A stretch of 64,000 nt of DNA from Bin87 sp963692995 (GTDB lineage: Bacteria > Chloroflexota > Dehalococcoidia > Lucifugimonadales > UBA3495): the NCBI GenBank assembly GCA_963692995.1, contig OY843611.1, positions 1,736,001 to 1,800,000 on the forward strand, written 5' to 3'. Both the position numbers and the translations under genes were made by a program. The notes under the pieces are model-generated. The model did not search any database. It saw nothing but the letters and a program-made list of their open reading frames with translations, and was not told where the DNA came from. Below, piece by piece: positions 41,638-51,616 of the stretch. Numbering within the stretch: position 1 is the first letter of the stretch; each line of letters starts with the position of its first letter.

Positions 41638-41667
41638 TTGAACGAAACGCTGCCCGGAGCGTAAAAT
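41638..41667 (+). promoter_or_regulatory. Promoter of mfd
   Basis: TTGAAC (41638-41643), an 18-bp spacer and TAAAAT (41662-41667), about 75 bp before the mfd start. Confidence 0.6.
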
Positions 41668-41742
41668 CGCTGCGCGGGGCTGGCTTCCGGTCAGCCCTGC
41701 ATCGGCGTGTGTAACCCGCAAAGTGGAGGCCCAAAATACGAT

Positions 41743-44700
41743 ATGGCTCTAACCGGACTGCTATCCCTCGTCGGCGCACAGCCCTGGATGCGTCAGCATT
41801 TGCGCAATATGGAACGGCCCTCCGCCCATGGTTCGCTGGCGGTGGAAGCTGAACATCGGCCCCTGTACGTGGGGGCCTTGTGGCGCCTGCAACGCCGTCC
41901 GGTGATCGTTTTGACCCCGCGCCTCGAGGACGCCCGCCGGCTGTACGACCAGTTGCTGACCTACCTGGGCGAGGACGCTTCCCTTTGGCTGCTGCCGGAG
42001 CCTGAGGTGCTGCCTTTCGAGCGTTTGGCCGTTGATGCAAGAACGGGCAATCAACGGCTTTCTGCGCTGGCGGCGTTGGCCGCCGTCGGGGAACTCGACA
42101 CGGACCCGCCCCTGGTAATCGCCTCCGTCGCATCCGCATTGCGCCTCACCCTCTCGCCGGAACTTACCCTTGGTCGGCACCCGCGGATCCAGGCGGCGAG
42201 TCGTCTGCAAGCGGGGGCGCGTATCCCGTCGGTCGATGCGCTGCTCGAGGCTTGGGTCGAGCTGGGATACCGCCGGGAGCCGCAGGTGGAATCTCCCGGA
42301 GCCTTCAGCCTGCGCGGCGGCATATTGGACGTGTTCCCACCCAACGCCGAGTTGCCCTATCGCGTAGAGCTGTGGGATGACGAAATTGATACCATCCGCC
42401 GGTTTGACCCCGAATCGCAACGGTCGGTGGGAGATGCCGGCAACTTGTCCATCATCGCGGCCCGTGAGCAGTTGCCCGAACTCTGTGATGGCAGCGCGTT
42501 CGACGAACGGCGGGGCCGCCTGGACCTGTCGTCGTGCAACGCCGCCACCGTCATGCGTTTTCAGGAGGAGCTGGGAGAACTCATCACCGCGCCAAACTCC
42601 GAAACTCTGTCTTTCTACAACGGCCTGCTCAACTTTCACACCCTGGCCGACTACCTGCCGCCAAGTTCCGTCGTGGTCCTGGACCGTCCCAACCGCCTCG
42701 CCGGCGAAGCGGAGGAGCAGAACGACAAGTACAACCAGCAGCGCGCCATGAGACAGGAACGGGGCGAACTGCCTTACGGCTTTCCTTCGCCCTCCACCAA
42801 CTGGGAGAGCCTCCGACACCAGATGGGGAGCGCTGGGATCGCCACCGTCGATATGGAGCGTTGGGGCGGTGAAGACCAACCCCGGCTGGTAGAAACGCTG
42901 GCCGACCGCAACGCCGGCTTGAGTTATTTCACCGAGGATGTTGCGGCGCGGGTGGGCGACCGTGGCGCGACGGTGGCAGTGAGCCAGCACGCAGCGCGAC
43001 TGTCCCAGGTCCTCGACGAAGCCGGCGTCTCGGCTCATTTGGTGGACGACCTGCCGGCCCGCCCGCGCGCCGGACGCGTGTATGTATTGTCCGGATCGTT
43101 GCGCCGGGGGTGGCAAGTTCCCGAGGGAGACGGCGCCCCCGCCGTTGCGGTGTACAGCGACGCCGAACTCTTCGGTACCGTGAAACAGCGGAGCTTCCGA
43201 CCCCCCAAAGCCCAGCGCGATCTGGGCGATGCCGTGTCCCTGGCGGACTTGACCCCGGGCAGCTACGTAGTGCATATCGATCATGGCGTGGCCCGGTTTG
43301 TCGGCACCACTCACCTCGCGTCCACCGGGGACGAACGTGAGTATCTGGTACTGGAATACGCCGAGGACGACCGCCTCTACGTGCCCACCGAACAATTGGA
43401 CCGGCTCGGCGCCTACGTCGCCGCCACCGATCAACCACCGACGCTCACGCGCCTGGGCGGCAGCGAGTGGCAGCGCATCAAAGATCGAGCCAAAGGCGCC
43501 GCCCGAGAAATCGCCGAAGAACTGCTGCGCCTTTACGCCGTCCGCGAAAGCGTCAGCGGGCATCGTTTCGGCGCCGACGCGGCGTGGCAGCGCGACCTGG
43601 AAGATTCTTTCCCCTTTCAGGAGACCCCCGACCAACTGCAAGCCATCGAGGAAGTGAAAAACGACATGGAAGTCGCCAAGCCCATGGACCGCCTGATCTG
43701 CGGCGACGTGGGTTACGGCAAGACCGAGGTGGCGCTGCGAGCGGCGTTCAAGACCGTGAACGAAGGCATGCAGGTGGCGGTTTTGGTGCCCACCACGGTT
43801 CTCGCGCAACAGCACTACGCCACCTTTGCTGAAAGACTCGCTCCCTACCCGGTAAAGGTCGAAGTATTAAGCCGCTTTAGAACCCCAAAAGAGCAGGAAG
43901 AAGTGGTGGCGGAGGCCAAAACCGGCACGGTGGACATCCTAATCGGAACGCACCGGATCCTGCAAAAAGACATGGGTTTCAAAAACCTCGGCCTGGTCAT
44001 CATCGACGAAGAGCACCGTTTTGGGGTGGCGCACAAGGAACGACTCAAGCAGATGCGGGCCGAGGTGGATGTGCTCACTCTCAGCGCCACGCCCATTCCA
44101 CGCACGTTGCACATGGCGCTGGCCGGCGTCCGCGACATGAGCGTGATCCATACTCCGCCGGAAGCGCGCCTCCCGGTCAAAACCTTCGTTTCAGAGGACA
44201 GCGGCGAGCCGGTCCGCGAAGCCATCCTCCGGGAACTGGAACGCGACGGGCAGGTTTTCTTCCTCCACAACCGCGTGCGGACCATTCACAACGTCGCCGA
44301 AGAGTTGGGCAAATTGGCGCCGGAGGCGCGGATCCTCGTCGGCCACGGCCAGATGCCGGAGTCGGAGCTGGAAGACGTCATGATCGCTTTCGCCAACCGA
44401 GAGGCCGACGTCCTGGTCTGCACCACCATAATCGAATCCGGCCTTGACATGCCCAACGTCAACACCATCATCATCGACCGGGCGGACCGCTTCGGCCTGG
44501 CCCAGCTTTACCAATTGCGCGGCCGCGTCGGACGTGGCGACCACCGGGCCTACGCCTACCTGCTGATCCCCGACAACCAGGAGATCACCGAGGCCGCCAG
44601 CCAGCGCATCCACGCCATTCTCGAAGCCAACGAACTTGGCGCCGGTTTTCGCATCGCAATGCGGGATCTGGAAATCCGCGGAGCCGGCAACTTGTTGGGC

Positions 44701-45378
44701 GCCGACCAGAGCGGACAGATCCATGCCGTGGGCCTCAACCTGTACTCCGAGCTGCTGAACCAGGCGGTGCAGGAACTGAGCAATCAGGACTCCCCGGTGG
44801 CCTCTGCTGATGTCCCCTCACCGCCTCGCATCGACCTGCCAATTCCGGCGGCGATTCCGCCGGAATACATCGCCCACCTGCCGGCCCGGCTGGCCTTCTA
44901 CCAACGTCTGTCGAACATCACCGACCGAGACCAAATACCCGCAGTACGCGCCGATATGCAGGACCGTTTTGGACCGTTGCCCGAGACCGTGGCAAACTTG
45001 CTCACCGTTACCGACCTGCGTTGCCTGGGCGCCGCCGCCGCCGCCGAGTCCATATCCGGCGCCGACGACGGCATTGTTACGGTGGTATTTCGGCAACCGG
45101 TGGGAGACGCTCGACAGGCATTGCAGAACAAGATGGGCTCGGGCGTCAAGGTCGGTCGCCGCGACATGGAAATCCGCACCGCCGGCGACGCCGACTTCGG
45201 AATGGCCCGCCTGGCCCGCGCGCTCCGTCGCGTGGTCACTTTCGTTGCGGAGCTGCAAGAGGCTATGCAGGTGACGCTGGAAGGCGCAGCGCCGGCCGCG
45301 TCACCTGCTGCCGATGGCGCTAACCGTCCTCGGAGGCGTCGTCGCCAGCGTCAGCCGCAAGGGGTTGTCGCTGACTAA
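41743..45378 (+). CDS. mfd: Transcription-repair coupling factor
   Basis: 1,211 residues from ATG 41743 (GGAGG 13 bp upstream; a GTG at 41707 would add 12 residues). Removes stalled RNA polymerase and recruits UvrAB. Order: UvrB-homology region (about 1-300), CarD-like polymerase-interaction domain (TPGSYVVHIDHGVARFVG), RecG-like translocase with Walker A GDVGYGKTEVALRA, DEEH box and SATPIPRTLHMAL, motif VI QLRGRVGRGDHRAYAYLL, and the C-terminal inhibitory domain. The tail is Arg/Gln-rich. Its last 59 bp overlap the convergent DUF4349 gene. Confidence 0.96.
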   Translation: MALTGLLSLVGAQPWMRQHLRNMERPSAHGSLAVEAEHRPLYVGALWRLQRRPVIVLTPRLEDARRLYDQLLTYLGEDASLWLLPEPEVLPFERLAVDARTGNQRLSALAALAAVGELDTDPPLVIASVASALRLTLSPELTLGRHPRIQAASRLQAGARIPSVDALLEAWVELGYRREPQVESPGAFSLRGGILDVFPPNAELPYRVELWDDEIDTIRRFDPESQRSVGDAGNLSIIAAREQLPELCDGSAFDERRGRLDLSSCNAATVMRFQEELGELITAPNSETLSFYNGLLNFHTLADYLPPSSVVVLDRPNRLAGEAEEQNDKYNQQRAMRQERGELPYGFPSPSTNWESLRHQMGSAGIATVDMERWGGEDQPRLVETLADRNAGLSYFTEDVAARVGDRGATVAVSQHAARLSQVLDEAGVSAHLVDDLPARPRAGRVYVLSGSLRRGWQVPEGDGAPAVAVYSDAELFGTVKQRSFRPPKAQRDLGDAVSLADLTPGSYVVHIDHGVARFVGTTHLASTGDEREYLVLEYAEDDRLYVPTEQLDRLGAYVAATDQPPTLTRLGGSEWQRIKDRAKGAAREIAEELLRLYAVRESVSGHRFGADAAWQRDLEDSFPFQETPDQLQAIEEVKNDMEVAKPMDRLICGDVGYGKTEVALRAAFKTVNEGMQVAVLVPTTVLAQQHYATFAERLAPYPVKVEVLSRFRTPKEQEEVVAEAKTGTVDILIGTHRILQKDMGFKNLGLVIIDEEHRFGVAHKERLKQMRAEVDVLTLSATPIPRTLHMALAGVRDMSVIHTPPEARLPVKTFVSEDSGEPVREAILRELERDGQVFFLHNRVRTIHNVAEELGKLAPEARILVGHGQMPESELEDVMIAFANREADVLVCTTIIESGLDMPNVNTIIIDRADRFGLAQLYQLRGRVGRGDHRAYAYLLIPDNQEITEAASQRIHAILEANELGAGFRIAMRDLEIRGAGNLLGADQSGQIHAVGLNLYSELLNQAVQELSNQDSPVASADVPSPPRIDLPIPAAIPPEYIAHLPARLAFYQRLSNITDRDQIPAVRADMQDRFGPLPETVANLLTVTDLRCLGAAAAAESISGADDGIVTVVFRQPVGDARQALQNKMGSGVKVGRRDMEIRTAGDADFGMARLARALRRVVTFVAELQEAMQVTLEGAAPAASPAADGANRPRRRRRQRQPQGVVAD

Positions 45379-46954
45379 TGCCGGCGGCGGCGTTGGGCCG
45401 GTTGCCCTGTAATCTACGCCGGAGCACGTAGGCGGCAACGATAACCACTGCGACGATTGCCAGCCCGCCGATAACCCACCCGACTACGGCCCAGGGTACG
45501 GCCCGGGGTTCGGTGTAAGCCTCCCCGGTAACCACCAATACTTGGAGGTGAGCGTTAGGAGCATCCTCCTCCTCGCTTTGTCCTACTGAGGAGAACTCCC
45601 AGGATTCGACTTGGCCCAGGCCGGCGCTGTAATACATTATGTCCCGGAGGTCCTTGGACTTGACCGACATGTCAAAATCGATGACCTCTTTGACCTCTTC
45701 CTCGTTTCTCGTCTCTCTCCAGCTTTCCACGTAACCGCCGAGGGATGCTGCTTGGTCACGGATTTGTCCTGCCACGTCGATAGGATCCGGCGCAGACAGG
45801 GACAGGGCCCCCGTAGCAAAAACGTTGGCGACATTGGGTTGGATGACCAGCGACAGCCGGGCATCCGGAACCTCGCTTACCGGGGACGGGCCGACGGAAT
45901 CCAGCCGGCGGTCGGAGATTTCGCCCAGGGTCACGGCGAAGTCCATCAGCCCGGCCAGATCAACTGAAGGCACGAAAGCGGTAATTTCCACCACCTGGCC
46001 CACCTCGTTCTGATATTCGCGTTTCTGCCCGATGTAGCCGTTGAGGGTTTCGACGCGGGCCACGATGGCATCGGCGACTACGGGCGGCTCGCCTACGGCC
46101 AGTGTCAAAGAGCCGCTGGGCGGGTCCGCTGCGAAGCGCTGGGGCAGCTGCAAGTTGACCACTATCAGCGAGGCGGCCACCCGGTTCTCCAGGTTGCGCT
46201 GGGTAGCGTCAACCAGCTCAATGTCAGTTCGCACTTCGGCCAGACGTTTTTCCAAGTCAATGACGTGTTCCAGGTTATCCGCTTTTTCCAGCAGGTGGAT
46301 AAGCCGCTCTTCCTGGGAACGCCAGGCAACCAGGCGGGCCTGGTTGTCGATGAGCTGTGCCGTGACATCAGTAGATGCCACTCCTTCGTCGGTCACCCGG
46401 CCCAGGGCGCGGAAGGACGCCATAACTTTGTCAAAATTGTCGGCCGGCACCCGGATGCTGATGGAGGCGGAACGATAGCCGCCTTCGCCGAAGATTTCCG
46501 CCGATTCCACCCAGCCGCCGCGCTGAGCGGCTAGGGTCTCAACCTGTCGCGCCACGGGGTCAACATCGGCAACTTCCAGTGTAATCCAGGCTTCCACAAT
46601 CAGCTGTCGGCCGCTTTGTTGGTCTTGTGCTGAGTTTGATGAATCCACGACGGGTGTTTCAGCTGCGCCTTGCCGGGACTTGGCAGCGGGTGCAGAGGCG
46701 GAGGAACTGGGGGGAGGGGTGGCGGGGAGAGGGGGAGAGTCCCACATCTGTGCACTTGCGGGAGCGATGGTAGCTGCGGGCATTGCGGCCTGGGCCGCAG
46801 TCGGCGCGGCGCCATAGTCGTCGGTAGTAGTGCTCCCAAAGCCCTCGCCGCCAAGGGGCGATTCCGCAGAACCGCCGCAGCTCAGCGCCATCGCCATCAG
46901 TCCGGCGACGAAGGCAATACCCAAGAAAGTTTGTCGAAAGCGATGCAGCCTCAT
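45320..46954 (-). CDS. DUF4349-containing lipoprotein
   Basis: 544 residues. The lipoprotein signal peptide ends MALSC (Cys26), followed by a Ser/Pro/Ala-rich stretch to about 105. A DUF4349-like domain (VEAWITLEVADVDPVARQVETLAAQRGGWVES), a coiled coil (LEKADNLEHVIDLEKRLAEVRTDIELVDATQRNLENRV) and a second related module follow. One C-terminal membrane helix (GWVIGGLAIVAVVIVAAYVL) with a basic tail anchors the end. It is thus tethered at both ends. Molecular role unknown; the family is a membrane-associated stress-linked group of uncertain function. Confidence 0.87.
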   Translation of the reverse strand: MRLHRFRQTFLGIAFVAGLMAMALSCGGSAESPLGGEGFGSTTTDDYGAAPTAAQAAMPAATIAPASAQMWDSPPLPATPPPSSSASAPAAKSRQGAAETPVVDSSNSAQDQQSGRQLIVEAWITLEVADVDPVARQVETLAAQRGGWVESAEIFGEGGYRSASISIRVPADNFDKVMASFRALGRVTDEGVASTDVTAQLIDNQARLVAWRSQEERLIHLLEKADNLEHVIDLEKRLAEVRTDIELVDATQRNLENRVAASLIVVNLQLPQRFAADPPSGSLTLAVGEPPVVADAIVARVETLNGYIGQKREYQNEVGQVVEITAFVPSVDLAGLMDFAVTLGEISDRRLDSVGPSPVSEVPDARLSLVIQPNVANVFATGALSLSAPDPIDVAGQIRDQAASLGGYVESWRETRNEEEVKEVIDFDMSVKSKDLRDIMYYSAGLGQVESWEFSSVGQSEEEDAPNAHLQVLVVTGEAYTEPRAVPWAVVGWVIGGLAIVAVVIVAAYVLRRRLQGNRPNAAAGISQRQPLAADAGDDASEDG

Positions 46955-47021
46955 TTTGTCCCCTTCTCCTCATCCGGTCGCTGTAATGCGCTTGATACGT
47001 ATCGGATTGCCGGTCGGTTTC

Positions 47022-47050
47022 GCCACAGTCAGCGGCCGGCGTGGTATAAT
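47022..47050 (+). promoter_or_regulatory. Promoter of tRNA-Pro
   Basis: TATAAT at 47045-47050 with GCCACA (47022-47027) at 17-bp spacing. Transcription would start about 5 bp before the tRNA. Confidence 0.6.
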
Positions 47051-47062
47051 ATGCCATATAGT

Positions 47063-47138
47063 CGGGGTGTAGCGCAGTGGTTAGCGCGCCACGTTCGGGA
47101 CGTGGAGGCCGGTGGTTCGAATCCACTCACCCCGACCA
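47063..47138 (+). tRNA. tRNA-Pro (anticodon CGG)
   Basis: 76 nt including an encoded 3' CCA. The acceptor stem CGGGGTG pairs with CACCCCG; the anticodon arm is CCACG-TTCGGGA-CGTGG, giving CGG at 34-36; the T arm contains GGTTCGAATCC. It reads the codon CCG, suiting this GC-rich genome. Confidence 0.97.
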
Positions 47139-47166
47139 TTACTTTTGCCCGAACAGGAGGGATGCC

Positions 47167-48771
47167 ATGCCCCGCCGCAGTTTCTGGGCTTGGGGGATGG
47201 AGGACCGGGAACCGTCGCCGGCCGACTATGCCGCCATGACGGAACGCATCCAGCGCCGCTATGGGGTTTCTCTGCCGTCGCCCGTACCACCCGGCGACGC
47301 CGACCTCGACCTCCGCAAGCCCCGGTTTACGCCGCATCCCCTGGTGGCCGAATTCTGCACTACCGACGACCATGACCGGGCGGCGCATACCTACGGGCGC
47401 AGTTTCCGCGACCGCATCCGGGGCTTCAATTGCCATTTCCCCAACCCGCCCGACGTAATTGCCTACCCGCGAACTGAGGAAGAAGTAACCCGGGTTCTGG
47501 ATTGGTGCGCCAATTCCAACATCGTTGCCATACCCTATGGCGGCGGCAGCACGGTCGTTGCCGGCGTCGAACCGCCGGAAGCGGACAAAGTCTGCACCAT
47601 AGACCTAACCGGCCTGGGCCAGGTGTTGGAGATAGACGAAACCTCCCGCGCCGCCCGTATCCAAGCCGGCGCCCTCGGCCCCGCGCTGGAAGCGCAATTG
47701 CGGCCCCATGGTTTCACCCTGCGGCACTTTCCCCAAAGCTTTGAATTCTCCTCATTGGGCGGTTGGATCGCCACCCGCAGCGGCGGACACTACGCCACCA
47801 ACCACACGCACATCGACGATTTCGTCGAATCGGTGCGGATGGCCACTCCCGCGGGCATCTGGGAATCGCGGCGCCTGCCGGGCAGCGGGGCCGGCCCCTC
47901 GCCGGACCGCATGGTCATCGGCAGCGAAGGCATCCTGGGCATTATCACCGAAGCCTGGATGCGCGTTCAGGCCCGACCCCGCTTCCGAGCATCTGCCGGC
48001 GTGGTGTTCGATGGAATGGCCGCAGCATCGGAAGGCGCGCGCCTCATCGCCCAGGCCGGGCAGTGGCCGGCCAACCTCCGTATGCTTGATCCTGCTGAAG
48101 CTGAAGATTTCGCCGGTCTCGACGGCAAGCAGGCGTTGCTTATCATCGGGTTCGAGTCGGCAGAGCTGCCCCAGGGTGAGAACATTCACCAGGCGGTAGC
48201 CATCGCCCGGGACGCCGGCGGAAGCCTCGACGAGGCCGACATCCTGGTCGCAGACGCCGCCGAGCGTTCCGAATCCTCCGCCGGCCGGCAGGGGGCAGTG
48301 GGGAGTTGGCGCAATTCGTTCATCAACGCGCCCTACGAACGCAACGCGACCATCGGCTTCGGCATCGTCGCCGAGACGCTGGAAACGTCGATCACCTGGG
48401 AACGCTGGCCGACGATGGACGAAACGGTGCGTTCCGCTTTGCAGGATGCCCTTCAGCGCGCCTGCGGCGGCGGGCGGGTTTCCTGTCGCTTCACCCACGT
48501 GTACCCCGACGGTCCGGCTCCCTACTACACCTTCGAGGGTCTGGGTAAAGTCGGCGGCGAGTTGGAGGCCCACGCTCAGATCAAGCAGGCCGCCTCCGAT
48601 GCAGTGCTGGCCGCCGGCGGCACGATCACCCATCATCACGCGGTTGGCCGAACCCACCGCCCCTGGTACGACCGGCAACGGCCGGCCCCCTTCGCGGAGG
48701 CGCTGCGCGCGATGAAGAGCGCCTTGGACCCCCGGGGTATCTTGAACCCGGGTGTATTGATCGACCCTTAA
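47167..48771 (+). CDS. FAD-linked oxidase, alkyldihydroxyacetonephosphate synthase-like
   Basis: 534 residues from ATG 47167 (GGAGGG 6 bp upstream), 29 bp after the tRNA. VAO/PCMH-type flavoprotein: FAD-binding segment VAIPYGGGSTVVAGVE, FSSLGGWIATRSGGHYATNHTHIDDFVESVRMATPAG, and SEGILGIITEAWM. The C-terminal HHHAVGRTHRPWY and GILNPGVLI match alkyl-DHAP synthase and related oxidases rather than glycolate oxidase. In bacteria such proteins occur both in ether-lipid and catabolic contexts, so the reaction is left open. Confidence 0.9.
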   Translation: MPRRSFWAWGMEDREPSPADYAAMTERIQRRYGVSLPSPVPPGDADLDLRKPRFTPHPLVAEFCTTDDHDRAAHTYGRSFRDRIRGFNCHFPNPPDVIAYPRTEEEVTRVLDWCANSNIVAIPYGGGSTVVAGVEPPEADKVCTIDLTGLGQVLEIDETSRAARIQAGALGPALEAQLRPHGFTLRHFPQSFEFSSLGGWIATRSGGHYATNHTHIDDFVESVRMATPAGIWESRRLPGSGAGPSPDRMVIGSEGILGIITEAWMRVQARPRFRASAGVVFDGMAAASEGARLIAQAGQWPANLRMLDPAEAEDFAGLDGKQALLIIGFESAELPQGENIHQAVAIARDAGGSLDEADILVADAAERSESSAGRQGAVGSWRNSFINAPYERNATIGFGIVAETLETSITWERWPTMDETVRSALQDALQRACGGGRVSCRFTHVYPDGPAPYYTFEGLGKVGGELEAHAQIKQAASDAVLAAGGTITHHHAVGRTHRPWYDRQRPAPFAEALRAMKSALDPRGILNPGVLIDP

Positions 48772-48853
48772 ACCCTGCTGGCAAACCAGTCAAGGCGAAT
48801 CGGTCAAAAGAGGTGTGCTTCACTTGGAACTGAGTAATGCCTGCTCAAAATTT

Positions 48854-48890
48854 CCGTCGTTCCCGCTTTCGCGGGAGTGACGGAGTTTTT
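48854..48890. terminator. REP-like palindrome acting as likely shared terminator
   Basis: CCGTCGTTCCCGC pairs with GCGGGAGTGACGG round a TTTC loop and is followed by TTTTT. It lies between two convergent genes. The same CGTCATTCCCGC-type palindrome recurs at 61.6 kb, so this is a dispersed repeat used as a terminator. Confidence 0.75.
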
Positions 48891-48899
48891 AAACACGGC

Positions 48900-49943
48900 C
48901 TAGGTCAACCGGGGCAGCACCTTTTTGTTGAACAATCGCAGGGAATCCCTCTGCATTTCGTCCGGCATCAGGTTCCCATAGTTGATTTCGTAGATGAGCT
49001 GGTCCAAGCCAAGGGTATCTTCCAACTCGGCCAGGCGTTCGGTCACCTGATCAGGCGTGCCGTACACTACCTTGTCCCGCAGCCAGTCGTCGTAGTCCAT
49101 GCCCAGGATCCGCCGGCTCTGCTCCCCCCAGTCGCCCAGGGTGCCGGTACGGCCCGCGTAGGAACCGACGCGCTCGCCCAGGCGAACTATGGAGTTCATC
49201 GCCGATTCCTTGGGGTTGCGGTAGGCCAGATCAGCGTCCTCATTTACATAAATCGGCACTCGCAAGCCGACCTTGCCGTCGCCGGAATGGCCGGCGGCTT
49301 TCCAGGCCGCGCGGTATTCCGACATCGCTCCTGCCAACTCGGTCAGCGTGAACACGCGGGAGGGGTTAACGATCAGCGGATGTCCCATCGCGCCGATGAC
49401 CGGGAAGCTTTCGGCGGAGGTGACGCCCACCGTGATGGGCGGGTGCGGCTGCTGGTAAGGACGGGGAGTCACCGTCAGCTCGTCGCAGGAATAGTGCTCA
49501 CCGTGGAAGGAGAAGGTTTCCTGTGTCCAAGCCGCTGCGACCACTTCGAGAAATTCGTCAAAGCGGCTGCGACTCTCCTCAAAGGTCACGTTGAACCCCT
49601 CGTGAACGTTGGGGAAGGTGCCCCGGCCCACGCCCAACTCGGCCCTCCCGTCGCTGATGTGGTCCAGCGTTGCCATTTCTTCGGCAACGCGGACGGGATG
49701 ACCCAGGGGCAGGCAATAGACGGCCGTGCCGATGCGCATGCGGCTAGTCTTCGCGGCAATGGCGGTGGCGATCAGCACCGGGGAAGCCAGCACGCGCTCC
49801 ATATTGAAGTGGTACTCGGCAAGCCAAACCGATGCCACGCCCAAGTCCTCCGCTTCCTGAACCAGTCTGAAGGACTGCGTGAAGGCATCGTGATGGTCCC
49901 CGTCCAGGGGCCGGGGAAACTCCAGAAACAGTCCGAACTCCAT
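48900..49943 (-). CDS. Luciferase-like (LLM class) flavin-dependent monooxygenase 3
   Basis: 347 residues from ATG 49943 (GAGGAGGACAGG upstream). TIM-barrel flavin monooxygenase: VASVWLAEYHFN, MRIGTAVYCLPLGHPVRVAEEMATLDHISDGRAELGVGRG, and VYGTPDQVTERL. It is nearer in size and pattern to monooxygenase 4 (60483) than to the 1/2 pair. It lies 50 bp downstream of an acyl-CoA synthetase on the same strand, suggesting a shared pathway on a carboxylic acid substrate. Confidence 0.93.
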   Translation of the reverse strand: MEFGLFLEFPRPLDGDHHDAFTQSFRLVQEAEDLGVASVWLAEYHFNMERVLASPVLIATAIAAKTSRMRIGTAVYCLPLGHPVRVAEEMATLDHISDGRAELGVGRGTFPNVHEGFNVTFEESRSRFDEFLEVVAAAWTQETFSFHGEHYSCDELTVTPRPYQQPHPPITVGVTSAESFPVIGAMGHPLIVNPSRVFTLTELAGAMSEYRAAWKAAGHSGDGKVGLRVPIYVNEDADLAYRNPKESAMNSIVRLGERVGSYAGRTGTLGDWGEQSRRILGMDYDDWLRDKVVYGTPDQVTERLAELEDTLGLDQLIYEINYGNLMPDEMQRDSLRLFNKKVLPRLT

Positions 49944-49993
49944 ACCTGTCCTCCTCATTCGGATCGACTCTCGGATGGCGCAGTCTAAGTTTA

Positions 49994-51616
49994 CTACACC
50001 TGCGAACCCTGTATCCGCCGTTCCTGCCCCTGCCATTCCTTATCCCTAAGGATGTACTTCTGGATTTTGCCGGTGGCGGTTTTCGGCAGCTCGCCAAATT
50101 CGACGCTCTTGGGGGCCTTGAAATGGGCGATGCGGTCGCGCGTGAAGTCGATGATTTCGGCGGCGGTCAATTCTCCACCGACGCGCGGCGCCACGAAAGC
50201 CTTGGGCACCTCGCCCCAGCGCTGGTCGGGCACCCCCACCACGCAGACCTCCAGCACACCCGGATGCTCCATGATTACCTTCTCCACCTCCTGGCTGGAA
50301 ATATTCTCCCCACCGGAGATGATGATGTCTTTGGAACGGTCTTGCAGTTCGATGTAGCCATCGGGATGCCATACCGCCAGGTCGCCGGAGTGGAACCAAC
50401 CGCCGCGAAACGCCTCGGTGGTAGCCTCCGGGTCGTTGTAATATCCCTTCATCACCGCGTCGCCCTGCATGACGACTTCGCCCATGGTTTCAGCGTCGCG
50501 CGGCACGTCGGCCATTTCCTCATCCACCACCCGCAGGCCGGAGCCGTACACGATGAAAGGAACACCCTGGCGCGCCTTGACCCGAGCCAGGTCCTCGGCG
50601 TTCATCCCATCCCATTCCGGCTGCCCCGCCGCCACGGTGCAAGGGCCGTAGGTCTCGGTCAGGCCATACACATGGATGATCTGCGCCCCCATACCCTCAA
50701 TCGTGCGGATCACCTGCGGAGCCGGCGGCGCGCCGGCCGTCATAATCGTCAACCCCGTCAGGTCGGCGGATTCGGCCTCGGGGGCAGCGTAAAGACCGGT
50801 CAGCACGGTGGGAGCAGCGCACAGATGCGTTACGGATTCTTCCCGGATGAGCCGATACACTTCGGCCGGGTCAACCCGACGCAGGCACACGTGCGCGCCG
50901 CCCACCGCCGTCACCGCCCAGGGGAAACACCAGCCGTTGGCGTGGAACATGGGCAGCGTCCACAGATACACGCTACGCCAGTTCATGCCCATTTCCATGG
51001 CTTCGCCGAGGGCGTTGATGTAGGCCCCGCGCGAGGTGTATTCGACTCCTTTGGGCATCCCGGTAGTACCGGACGTGTAGTTAATGGTCAGAGTATCGTT
51101 CTCGGTGGCCGGTCCGGGCAATGCGGCCAGCGGTTCAACACCCGCCAGCCATTGCTCATATTCCGCGCCGGGAATGTCGGTAGCCAGCGGAGCGGTATCG
51201 CGCACCTGCACGTAGGTCTCCACTCCGGGGCAGTCGTCCCGCAGTTGCCGCACGGTGTCCGCCAACTCGGAATCGAACACCAACGCCTTGGCGCCGGAAT
51301 GGTTCAGGATGTAGGCGATCTCCCGCGGCGAAAGGCGGATGTTCAATGCTACCAGAACCGCGCCGATGCCCATGGGCCCAAAGTTGGCCTCCAGCATGCA
51401 TGGCAGATTGGGCAGCAGGAACGCTACCCGGTCGCCTGGCCCCACACCAACGCTGCGCAGGGCAGCCGCCTGCCGCCGCACCCGCTCGTAGAACTGCCCG
51501 TAGGTAGTCACGGCGCCGTTGTAAATGCAGGCGGCACGATGGGGATACACGGCAGCGCATCGCTCCAGAAACAGCAGCGGACTTAGATTTTGCAGTGATG
51601 CGGTTGCGGTGGTCAT
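49994..51616 (-). CDS. AMP-dependent acyl-CoA synthetase
   Basis: 540 residues. Activates a carboxylic acid to its CoA thioester through an acyl-adenylate. Motifs: P-loop INYTSGTTGMPKGVEYTSRG (about 175-195), VYGLTETYGP, FHSGDLAVWHPDGYIELQDRSKDIIISGGENISSQEVE, and the C-terminal catalytic Lys in PKTATGKIQKY. LWTLPMFHANGWCFPW is typical of medium- or long-chain type enzymes. It is cotranscribed with flavin monooxygenase 3. Confidence 0.95.
   Translation of the reverse strand: MTTATASLQNLSPLLFLERCAAVYPHRAACIYNGAVTTYGQFYERVRRQAAALRSVGVGPGDRVAFLLPNLPCMLEANFGPMGIGAVLVALNIRLSPREIAYILNHSGAKALVFDSELADTVRQLRDDCPGVETYVQVRDTAPLATDIPGAEYEQWLAGVEPLAALPGPATENDTLTINYTSGTTGMPKGVEYTSRGAYINALGEAMEMGMNWRSVYLWTLPMFHANGWCFPWAVTAVGGAHVCLRRVDPAEVYRLIREESVTHLCAAPTVLTGLYAAPEAESADLTGLTIMTAGAPPAPQVIRTIEGMGAQIIHVYGLTETYGPCTVAAGQPEWDGMNAEDLARVKARQGVPFIVYGSGLRVVDEEMADVPRDAETMGEVVMQGDAVMKGYYNDPEATTEAFRGGWFHSGDLAVWHPDGYIELQDRSKDIIISGGENISSQEVEKVIMEHPGVLEVCVVGVPDQRWGEVPKAFVAPRVGGELTAAEIIDFTRDRIAHFKAPKSVEFGELPKTATGKIQKYILRDKEWQGQERRIQGSQV

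Noticed and set aside
41761..43815. 684-codon minus-strand frame opposite mfd
   Set aside because: Lies wholly inside mfd, which has full motifs; composition (His/Gly/Gln/Val-rich) is that of an antisense shadow.
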